Shown: positions 1-6,321 of the stretch, piece after piece | Layout: the number at the start of each line of letters is the position of its first letter | Numbering within the stretch: position 1 is the stretch's first letter | From: Kiritimatiellia bacterium | Lineage (GTDB): Bacteria; Verrucomicrobiota; Kiritimatiellia; SLAD01 | Length of the DNA stretch: 14,942 bases | Direction of reading: 5' to 3' | Assembly: GCA_007128275.1 (NCBI GenBank) | Contig: SKXR01000251.1 | Span: 1 to 14,942, forward strand | Translations under genes and position numbers: made by a program | Notes under the pieces: model-generated | The model's database searches: none | What the model was told of the DNA's origin: nothing | The model's input: only the letters and a program-made list of their open reading frames with translations

Positions 1-13
1 AAGCGTTTGCTTG

Positions 14-472
14 TTACCAGCGGGTAAACGGGTGGACGGTCAGGTTGGCGTTGAGATAGCGGGGGTCATCGGTGACCTCTTCGCCGATCCAGTCGGGCAG
101 GGGGAATGTTTGGGCCGGTGTTTCGAGTTCGATTTCCGCCACCACCAACCCTGCGTTGAGGCCGAAGAATTCGTCCACTTCCCAGACGAACCCCTGGTGT
201 GCGATCGTGCGGCGTGTCTTCTCTATGACGGGCTGCGGGCACAATTTCAACAAGGCTTGCGCATCCGCCAGAGGAAGGGGATATTCGAATTCCTGGTTCA
301 CGCCTTCTTGTACGCGGGCTTTGATGGTGAGCCACGCCTGTTCGCCCGCGATGCGAACGCGTACGCTGTGGCTTATTTCCCGGGCGAGATACCCTTGCGC
401 GATGCGCACGCCCTCCACGGAACGCCAATCGTCTCCGGTAACAAGAAATTTTCGTTCGATTTCAATGCCCAT
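14..472 (-). CDS. CYTH domain (triphosphate tunnel metalloenzyme) protein
   Basis: This 152-residue protein is a single CYTH domain, the fold shared by class IV adenylate cyclase, thiamine triphosphatase and bacterial tripolyphosphatases. The diagnostic ExExK motif is at the N terminus (MGIEIERKFLV: E4, E6, K8). Further tunnel residues follow in the usual order: VRVR (37-40), TIKAR (49-53), EFEY (61-64), EKTRR (84-88), and the acidic strand AEIELE (112-117). The C terminus reads GEEVTDDPRYLNANL, typical of the short single-domain bacterial subfamily. The likely activity is Mg/Mn-dependent hydrolysis of tripolyphosphate or a nucleoside triphosphate in the cytosol; the substrate cannot be told from sequence. 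The frame is open upstream to 652, but that extension runs through an intergenic heptamer repeat. The ATG at 472 begins exactly at the family N terminus, so I chose it. No Shine-Dalgarno sequence precedes it. Confidence 0.88.
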   Translation of the reverse strand: MGIEIERKFLVTGDDWRSVEGVRIAQGYLAREISHSVRVRIAGEQAWLTIKARVQEGVNQEFEYPLPLADAQALLKLCPQPVIEKTRRTIAHQGFVWEVDEFFGLNAGLVVAEIELETPAQTFPLPDWIGEEVTDDPRYLNANLTVHPFTRW

Positions 473-478
473 TCCGAG

Positions 479-506
479 ACTATACGCCGGAAGATATGGA
501 GACCAA
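479..506 (-). promoter_or_regulatory. Candidate promoter for the CYTH gene, possibly leaderless
   Basis: On the minus strand a -10 like TATAGT (484-479) lies 16 bp downstream of a poor -35, TTGGTC (506-501). Six bases separate the -10 from the ATG, which would place +1 on the A of the start codon. Together with the missing Shine-Dalgarno sequence this suggests a leaderless transcript. The -35 matches consensus at only three positions. Confidence 0.35.
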
Positions 507-531
507 GCCTGAATTCGGAGCAAACGCATCT

Positions 532-566
532 TGAACGCTGAACATCCAACATCGAACATTGAACGT
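532..566. repeat. Tandem degenerate heptamer repeat, five units
   Basis: Five consecutive 7-bp units read TGAACGC, TGAACAT, CCAACAT, CGAACAT and TGAACGT, a consensus of YSAACRY. A sixth position begins TGGA and then decays. The array sits in the non-coding gap between the CYTH gene and the DUF3581-like gene. From memory, runs of this type (FDVxCSMFDV when translated spuriously) recur between genes in PVC-superphylum genomes; I could not check that here. Confidence 0.75.
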
Positions 567-603
567 TGGATCCTGCCTTTTGCCATATCTTGGACTGCGG
601 CGG

Positions 604-657
604 CAAAGCGCAGCGTCGACGCCGCTTTGGCATGGCCTGGTTGGTTCGCCAAAGCGG
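604..657. repeat. Compound inverted-repeat (hairpin) element
   Basis: CAAAGCG (604-610) is inverted as CGCTTTG (623-629), and the loop between them contains the perfect palindrome GCGTCGACGC (613-622). The right arm also pairs with a third copy: CCGCTTTGGC (622-631) with GCCAAAGCGG (648-657), a perfect 10-bp stem with a 16-nt loop. Two mutually exclusive hairpins can therefore form. No U-tract follows on either strand, so it is not a standard terminator. It resembles a dispersed intergenic palindromic element. Between its end and the next start codon (658-755) I see only the weak promoter listed separately. Confidence 0.65.
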
Positions 658-695
658 GGGTAAGGGTTGCCCTGTCGGGGGGGCGTTTTTCGTGA

Positions 696-726
696 TGGAC
701 AGTCAGGATGCCTGTGGCACTATACG
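696..726 (+). promoter_or_regulatory. Weak candidate promoter for the DUF3581-like gene
   Basis: TGGACA (696-701) and TATACG (721-726) resemble -35 and -10 hexamers, but the 19-bp spacer is long. It is the best pair I see in the gap before the ATG at 756. Confidence 0.25.
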
Positions 727-755
727 AATCCTTTCATGGTGGGTAGGTAACGGAC

Positions 756-1475
756 ATGGTATTTGAAGAATTCTATACGGGGCAGGATGGCCGGATTTGT
801 ATTTCCGCGGATCAGGCAAGCCGTTTTGCAAAAGATGTGGCGGGCGATTTCAATCCCCTGCACAATGCGGATGCGCGCCGATTCTGCGTCCCCGGCGACT
901 TGTTGTTTGCGCTTGTGCTGGCGCGCTTCGGCCTGTATCAGCGCATGACGTTTCGTTTTCACAGCATGGTCGGTGACAACGCGTTGTTGCATTTTGCGCG
1001 TCGCGACAACGTGTTCACGGTGGAAACCGAAGGCGGGAAAGTGTGCTTGGAGGCCGAGCCCGGCGGTGATGTCACCAAAGACGAATCGGTCGTCGAAGAA
1101 TTTGCGAGGCGGTACGTGGCGTTTTCCGGGTTGAACTTCCCGCATTATCTCAAACCGTTGTTTGAAGAGAAGGGGGTCATGTTCAATCCGCACCGTCCCC
1201 TGGTCATCTATGACAGCATGGCTTTCTCCTTGGAGGAGTTACCGGTGAAAGAGCCGGATGTGGAGTTTGCCGGGGGGACATTGGATGTGGGAGGCAAACG
1301 CGCGGTGGTGCATTTCGAATTCCGCATGAATTCCGGTGGGAAGACCGTCGGCACAGGATCCAAGAAGTTGGTGATCGGCGGTTTGATTCCGTACGACTCG
1401 CAATTGATGGATGACACGATTACCCGTTTCAACGGGATGAAGTCGGCGTACGAGAGCGGGAAGCAGAAACCCTGA
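756..1475 (+). CDS. DUF3581-like protein with MaoC/hot-dog hydratase signature
   Basis: The 239-residue product resembles DUF3581, a family I know mainly from Gammaproteobacteria, over its whole length, including the N-terminal stretch ASRFAKDVAGDFNPLHNADA followed by RRFCVPGDLLFALVLARFG. The segment AGDFNPLH (residues 29-36) fits the hydratase-2 signature of MaoC-type (R)-enoyl-CoA hydratases, in which the Asp and His (D31, H36 here) form the catalytic dyad, and the following PGDLLFALVL matches the helix of the hot-dog fold. The second half (about 110-239: RRYVAFSGLNFPHYL, then GTGSKKLVIGGL) could be a second hot-dog half. A CoA-thioester hydratase or binding role is an inference; the family function is not established as far as I know. 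There is no signal peptide, so it should be cytosolic. A GTAGGTAACGG stretch before the ATG is a poor ribosome site. It stands alone, convergent with the comEC gene. Confidence 0.8.
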   Translation: MVFEEFYTGQDGRICISADQASRFAKDVAGDFNPLHNADARRFCVPGDLLFALVLARFGLYQRMTFRFHSMVGDNALLHFARRDNVFTVETEGGKVCLEAEPGGDVTKDESVVEEFARRYVAFSGLNFPHYLKPLFEEKGVMFNPHRPLVIYDSMAFSLEELPVKEPDVEFAGGTLDVGGKRAVVHFEFRMNSGGKTVGTGSKKLVIGGLIPYDSQLMDDTITRFNGMKSAYESGKQKP

Positions 1476-1499
1476 GTCGCGAATCGTTTCCGGCTTCCC

Positions 1500-1533
1500 A
1501 TTCCGCAGGCCTCCGCGAATGGCGCACAGCGCC
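1500..1533 (+). terminator. Weak hairpins between convergent genes
   Basis: In the 93-bp gap between the DUF3581-like gene and the comEC gene, ATTC-C-GC (1500-1506) can pair with GCGAAT (1515-1520), with one bulged C. Right after it GGCGC-aca-GCGCC (1521-1533) forms a perfect 5-bp stem. No real T-tract follows on either strand, so termination here is only a guess from position. Confidence 0.25.
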
Positions 1534-1568
1534 CCGTCCCTTGCTCTCGCTTAATCGCGGGTTCTTTC

Positions 1569-4370
1569 CTACTCCGGTCGTACGCTGAGCCGCGTATTTC
1601 CTCGATAGGTTTCCAATCGAGTTTCTCCGTCGGCCAGCAGGCGGGCGGAAACGGCGCCTTCGTCGGCCGTCTGGATCAGGATTCTGTTCGCGTCGTAAGG
1701 CAACAGGGATTCCAGTTCATCGTCATCGATGACACGATCTCCGGCGATAATCAGCACTCGGGGGCGCGTTTCGATCAGGGCGATGCGTAGCCAGGGGCCG
1801 TAGGACCGGAAGGTGCTTAGATTCGGGACCACAAGGATATCGCAGGAGGTGATGTCGGCCAGCGCGGCGGACACCGCGTCGCGGGTGGTGTCGGTGATGA
1901 TGATCCAGTCCAAGCCATGGATGGAGGCGTGTAGAATCGGGGTCCGCGCACTACTGACAAAACTTCTCGGCATCTCCTCCAGCATAGGAAGCGTTCGCAG
2001 GGTGGCGTTGCGCCATGTCGGCAGTGTCTCGTTGGCTATCGCCGCCATGCGCATGCCGTGTTCTTCCGCTCGTTCGCGCAGGTCTTCGAAACCTTCTTCT
2101 ATGTTCACGGCCCAGAAGGCGCCGGCTGCGACCTGGTTGATAAGGTAGTCGTCGCCGATGGCTTCCGGCATGCTTTGGCCGGGGTCCGGAAGTATGCCGA
2201 GGAGGCCGGTGAAGATGGGCATGCGTTCAAGCAGTTCAATGGCGCCGGCGATGCCCACACGCGGATCGGGAGAGGGAAGGATCGCGGTATCGACCCGCAT
2301 CGCGCCCTGTTGCCGCAGGCTATTGAACACCAACCGTCCGCCGGTGAAACGCCCGCCGGCATTAATCAGGGTGGCGTTCCGGGGGCCGGTGAGCAAGACG
2401 ATCGGGTAGCGGCCTTCGGCGAGGATGCGCACTTCGCGCAGCTCTGTTTCGCTCGGCGGGCTGTGCAGGAACGGTAACAAGATCAGCAACACGGGAATGA
2501 GCATCGTGAAGCGGCGTGCCCCGCCGGCGGGCCCGGGCGGCACAAGCCGGTACAGCCAGCCCAGCAGCCATGCCCGTTTACCCTCGAGCAAAAGGATTGC
2601 GGCGAGAAGGGTGTAATACAGACCCATCCAGAGGGTCGTCGGCATCGGCGTGGCCGGATACGGGAACACGGAAGAACCCGCGTAGGCCATCAGGATGAAC
2701 GCGTCGCCCGTCAGTGTCGTGGCGGCGCCGAACGGAATCGCCAACCACGCGCCGATGCCCGGGATCAGTCCGATCAGCCCGGTGAGCATGCCCAATTGCA
2801 CGAGTACGCCGACCGCCGGGATGGCGAGCAGATTCACCAATACGCCGGCGACGGGAAACAAGCCGAAGAACCACGCCGAAAGCGGAATCATCATGCCGAA
2901 CTGAATCGCCAACTGCGCGGCGAAGAAGAGACGGACCAGAGCGGGGATTCGTTCCAGGCTCAGTTTCCACATGACCGGGAAACGGTGGTTCAATCGCGTG
3001 CCGATCAGTATCATCAGCCAAAGAACACCGATATAGGCGAACAGATTGAACGGCTGTAACAGCCATGGCAGGTGCCAGCCGGCCAGCCGCAACAGCATGG
3101 CAAACCATAGGGCCGCGAAGAAGAGCGTGAAGCCGCGCAATTTGCAGATGAAACGGTCCAGCGGCGGGGCAATCACAATCAGGGACAGGACGGCCCCGTA
3201 GGAAAGCAGAAAGCTGGGGGCGAAAAGGACGGTCGGGTTCCGTACCAGAATGAAGAAGGAGGAGAGGGAAAGTCCGATAACAGTGGCGCTGCGGAAGCCG
3301 ACTCGCAAATAGGCAATGGAGATCAGGACCACGCTGTTCATGATCACCGCCCGGACACTGGACGGACGCGCGCCGGTCAGCAAGGCGAACAGGATCAGAA
3401 ATACGATCAGGACCGGCACAAACTGTTTGGGTTTGGCGCCGGTCATGCGGAAGAGCGCAAAAAGCATCACGGCAATGACGCTGACGTGAAGGCCGGAAAC
3501 CGCAAGGACATGACCGACTCCCGCATGCCGTAGCGTTGTCGCCAGATCCTGGCCGCGGTAATCGACATTCTCGACCGCGCGCCGGGCGCCGAGGGTGGCG
3601 GCGGAGGTCAGTCGGCTGGCGGGCGCGCGGACGGTGTCCTTGAACGTTTCCAGAAACGAGGTCTTGGCGGCGAGGGCCAGCGCCATGACCGGGTTGCCGC
3701 GGCTTTCCTCGAGTACCGTGACTTCCGTGACATGGTCGCGCAACCGTATGTCCACCCCGCTTTGGCGCAGGAAGTAGGCATAATCGAACTGGCCGGGATT
3801 GAGCGGGCGTTCAATGGGCCGGTAGGTGGCGCGTATTTCCAATTGCCATCCGTAGGCGGCCGGCGCGGCCAATCGATTGAAATACGCATGGACGTCCGAC
3901 GGATCTTCGGCGCGGGAATAGGCGCGTACCAGCAGGCGCCCGCTGCTAACGGGCGTCCAGACCGCGGGCTCGTCGCCGCCGAACCGGATTTCCTGCACCC
4001 GCACATACAGATCGAGTTCGCCCGCTCCGCGCAGTTCGGGCTCGGCGGACACGTGGCCGCGCACGTGCAGCGGGGTTCCCGGTTCGACGGTTTGCATGAT
4101 GTGCCGCAGGGAGCCTTCGACGGGCGGTCCGATCACGTGCATGGTCCGTGTGAAGCCGAGCGGCAGGGTGCAACAGAACATCGCGGCTGCCACGACGAGC
4201 GCCGGCCAAGGTGACCAGCGCCGTTCAGCGATGAGACTCGCGACGGTGGTTGCGACGCCCACCGCGGCCAACGCCCACAAGTAAACCGGGGCTGGAGCGA
4301 GTCCTTGCGCTGCGGCGACAATGCCGACAATCAGCCCGATCGCCATTCCGCCTGCGCGCCACGCCATCAT
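1569..4370 (-). CDS. comEC: ComEC/Rec2-family DNA uptake channel with degenerate beta-lactamase domain
   Basis: This 933-residue polytopic membrane protein has the ComEC layout. There are N-terminal membrane segments (about 8-70), then a soluble DUF4131/OB-like domain (about 98-215: LHVRGHVSAEPEL). The competence membrane domain (about 280-600) carries the hallmark GHVLAVSGLHVSVIAV (286-301) and TGARPSSVRAVIM (332-344). The tail (about 645-933) is beta-lactamase-like. In other family members that tail has LDVGQGD, HxHxDH, TGD and HHGS motifs. Here the equivalent positions read ILAEGRYPIVLL, ILPSPDPRVGIAGAIELL (697-714), IITDTT and VVPNLSTFRS (847-856), so every metal ligand is gone. The expected role is transport of single-stranded DNA across the inner membrane. 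Its ATG overlaps the stop of the upstream DHH gene (ATGA, 4370-4367), which implies translational coupling. Length is within or slightly above the family range. Confidence 0.93.
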   Translation of the reverse strand: MMAWRAGGMAIGLIVGIVAAAQGLAPAPVYLWALAAVGVATTVASLIAERRWSPWPALVVAAAMFCCTLPLGFTRTMHVIGPPVEGSLRHIMQTVEPGTPLHVRGHVSAEPELRGAGELDLYVRVQEIRFGGDEPAVWTPVSSGRLLVRAYSRAEDPSDVHAYFNRLAAPAAYGWQLEIRATYRPIERPLNPGQFDYAYFLRQSGVDIRLRDHVTEVTVLEESRGNPVMALALAAKTSFLETFKDTVRAPASRLTSAATLGARRAVENVDYRGQDLATTLRHAGVGHVLAVSGLHVSVIAVMLFALFRMTGAKPKQFVPVLIVFLILFALLTGARPSSVRAVIMNSVVLISIAYLRVGFRSATVIGLSLSSFFILVRNPTVLFAPSFLLSYGAVLSLIVIAPPLDRFICKLRGFTLFFAALWFAMLLRLAGWHLPWLLQPFNLFAYIGVLWLMILIGTRLNHRFPVMWKLSLERIPALVRLFFAAQLAIQFGMMIPLSAWFFGLFPVAGVLVNLLAIPAVGVLVQLGMLTGLIGLIPGIGAWLAIPFGAATTLTGDAFILMAYAGSSVFPYPATPMPTTLWMGLYYTLLAAILLLEGKRAWLLGWLYRLVPPGPAGGARRFTMLIPVLLILLPFLHSPPSETELREVRILAEGRYPIVLLTGPRNATLINAGGRFTGGRLVFNSLRQQGAMRVDTAILPSPDPRVGIAGAIELLERMPIFTGLLGILPDPGQSMPEAIGDDYLINQVAAGAFWAVNIEEGFEDLRERAEEHGMRMAAIANETLPTWRNATLRTLPMLEEMPRSFVSSARTPILHASIHGLDWIIITDTTRDAVSAALADITSCDILVVPNLSTFRSYGPWLRIALIETRPRVLIIAGDRVIDDDELESLLPYDANRILIQTADEGAVSARLLADGETRLETYRGNTRLSVRPE

Positions 4371-6244
4371 AGCAGCGTCTCCCTCGTGCGGTCTTCGGTT
4401 TCCGCATCAAAGTCCATATCGATGTGCGGAAAGAAATCCGCGTTGCTTTCGGTCACGCGGTCCGGCCGGTAGGACGGGACCAGCGTGACGAGCGCCAGTC
4501 CCAACAACACGGCGGATGCCAGGATGATTGCCAGCCGGCGGTTGCCGCGGTTCAGGCTGGAGGCGGGCGGCACTGAAATGTTCTTTACCGAGGCCACCGC
4601 ATAGCCTTCCACGGCCAGGCGGGAAGCCAGATAGTGGTTGAAACGGCCGAATCCGGAAGTGGATACCCTGCCCAGTAATCGTTTGGGATAGTTGGGGTTC
4701 GCTTCGGGCCGGCACACGGCCGCGCCGGCGTGTCCGCCGTCGCTGGGGCCGCCGATGGCCGGCATCAAGCTGCCCAGATTCAAGGTGGTATCGGCATGGT
4801 CAAGGCGTCGGGCCACCATCAGGGAGGAGCCCCAACAATAAAACACGTATTGCGCCTCCGGATAATTCTGGGCGAAGAATTCGATCGCCTTGCCGGTCGG
4901 CAATTTGGGCTTACCGGGATCGGCATGCGCCGCGAGGGCGCTGATGATCTTGGTTTGGCTGTCCGCCAGCGTCATCAGGTAGGTGTTTTCCCGCAACGTC
5001 TCGGCGGTCTCGGCGATATCTTCTTTCCACGCCTCAGGCAGGCCGGCCCAGCCGCGGGCCTCCAACCGTTCCACGGCGTCGTCGTTCTCCATGGCGTCCA
5101 GAAGGATCTGTCCGAGTTCCACCTTGCAGATGCCGCCTTTGATCAGGTCGGTCAGGAGAATGCCGAGTTCCGTTCGACCGCGTACGAAATCCTCGCCGTG
5201 CGTCGCCACCCGAAGCCGGCGCGCGGCCTCACAGTCGTCCTCGGTATGCTCGATCAGGTTTTCATAGATCATCTCGGCGGCGCTGCGCAGTTCTTCGTCG
5301 GTCTGTTCCTCGCCTTGTTCCGGTCCGCCGAGCGCGAGAAAGCCGAGTTTCCCTTCCTCGACCAATTGTTCCAGGGCGCGCTTCCGTTCCGGCAGCCACG
5401 GGTGATGATCCTCGAAGCGGACCGTGTGCACATCCTGATCGTGCAGATACCGGATATCGTTTTCACATTCCGGGAACGCGCCGATCGGCAAGTCGGCCAG
5501 ATACAAGTCCGCCGGGGCGTGTTCCGCGAAACCGTGCATCGATTCGTGGTAATTGATGAATACGAACCGGTATTCGTGACCGTACCGGAACGGCTTTCCC
5601 GCCCGCTTGGCTTCACCGCCAAAGCGATGCGCGTACATGACCGCGCTGGCGACCGTATCGAGGTCTCCGCCGGTTTCCTGCATCTCGCGCAGGTTTTCCA
5701 GCAGGGGCAGCAAACTGCCGATGCCGGCCTCGGCCGACAGCGTTTCCAGCCGTTCGCGCACGGCGGCTTCGGTAATGGCCTCTCCGGTGGGGGCGGGGCT
5801 TTTCTGCAGGCGATGCAACACTTCCAGTACGGGCGCCAGCTCCTTCTCGGCCTCGGCCTGTAGCTGGGTGGAACGACGCCAGCGGGCGTCCGGCCCCACC
5901 GGGATGCCGAACCCGGGGAAATCCTGGCGCAGCCGATCTTCTGAAAAGCGACTGTAGGCGTCGGCATCCGTCGCGACGTTGGGAGGGGCGTGCGGGCTGC
6001 GCATGAACCGGCTGACGATGAGTTTCCGGAGCGCGGTGATATACCGGTCATCGGCGGGCTCGTTCAGTAAATGCCGCAGCAACCCGGCGCGCCGTCGCGG
6101 CACCAGAAAGGAGCCGTCGTACCAATAGGACTCGACTTCCAGCAAATCCGTGACACGGGCGGCGGCTTCCAGATAGGAGCCGCCCCAGCCGTGAATCACC
6201 AATAACTTTTTGCGAGGCAACTCTGTCATAACCCGGCCTGACAC
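4367..6244 (-). CDS. DHH/DHHA1-like phosphoesterase with C-terminal membrane anchor
   Basis: The 625-residue protein carries a DHH core signature (TVRFEDHHPW, D279-H280-H281), preceded by ADLYLADLP (245-253, possibly motif II) and followed by RTELGILLTDLIKGG (357-371, possibly motif IV). A DHHA1-like glycine/alanine motif is at the C terminus of the core (DGGHAGAAVCRP, 502-513). DHH proteins hydrolyse phosphodiester or phosphoanhydride bonds in RNA/DNA ends, cyclic dinucleotides or polyphosphate. A clear motif I is missing: the N-terminal LVIHGWGGSYLEAAARV may be a diverged version, separated by a long helical insert. One hydrophobic segment (about 570-590), preceded by RGNRR and followed by an acidic tail, suggests a tail anchor with the catalytic part in the cytoplasm. 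GTG at 6244 is preceded by GGAAGG at 7 nt spacing; the in-frame ATG at 6229 has no such site, so I prefer GTG. It is coupled by a 4-bp overlap to the comEC gene. The substrate is unknown. Confidence 0.75.
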   Translation of the reverse strand: MSGRVMTELPRKKLLVIHGWGGSYLEAAARVTDLLEVESYWYDGSFLVPRRRAGLLRHLLNEPADDRYITALRKLIVSRFMRSPHAPPNVATDADAYSRFSEDRLRQDFPGFGIPVGPDARWRRSTQLQAEAEKELAPVLEVLHRLQKSPAPTGEAITEAAVRERLETLSAEAGIGSLLPLLENLREMQETGGDLDTVASAVMYAHRFGGEAKRAGKPFRYGHEYRFVFINYHESMHGFAEHAPADLYLADLPIGAFPECENDIRYLHDQDVHTVRFEDHHPWLPERKRALEQLVEEGKLGFLALGGPEQGEEQTDEELRSAAEMIYENLIEHTEDDCEAARRLRVATHGEDFVRGRTELGILLTDLIKGGICKVELGQILLDAMENDDAVERLEARGWAGLPEAWKEDIAETAETLRENTYLMTLADSQTKIISALAAHADPGKPKLPTGKAIEFFAQNYPEAQYVFYCWGSSLMVARRLDHADTTLNLGSLMPAIGGPSDGGHAGAAVCRPEANPNYPKRLLGRVSTSGFGRFNHYLASRLAVEGYAVASVKNISVPPASSLNRGNRRLAIILASAVLLGLALVTLVPSYRPDRVTESNADFFPHIDMDFDAETEDRTRETLL

Positions 6245-6274
6245 TGGCGAACCTTCCAGCGTTAAATGAGCGCA

Positions 6275-6304
6275 ATCATAGCCTGCTGCCGGCTAAGAAG
6301 TAAA
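6275..6304 (-). promoter_or_regulatory. Promoter for the DHH-comEC operon
   Basis: On the minus strand TTTACT (6304-6299) and TATGAT (6280-6275, five of six matches to TATAAT) are separated by 18 bp. This predicts a start near 6268 and a leader of about 24 nt holding the GGAAGG ribosome site (6257-6252) ahead of GTG 6244. It would let the pair be transcribed independently of the kinase gene that ends at 6322. A 5-bp hairpin (6279-6295) overlaps the -10. Confidence 0.5.
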
Positions 6305-6321
6305 CAGGAACCAGCGTCACT

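Noticed and set aside
473..652. N-terminal extension of the CYTH gene to an ATG at 652
   Set aside because: The extra 60 codons pass through the heptamer repeat and the hairpin element, while the family N terminus (ExExK) begins right at ATG 472.
669..690. GCCC...GGGC followed by TTTTT as an intrinsic terminator
   Set aside because: The stem is only about 4 bp within a G-run, and no plus-strand gene ends upstream of it.
4730..5863. Long open frame on the plus strand (377 codons) opposite the DHH gene
   Set aside because: It is antisense to a well-supported gene, its protein has no recognisable motif, and GC-rich codon use readily leaves the opposite strand open.
6167..6200. HGWGGS at the start of the DHH protein as an alpha/beta hydrolase domain
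   Set aside because: No nucleophile elbow (GxSxG) or catalytic His/Asp pattern follows, and the rest of the protein fits the DHH family.
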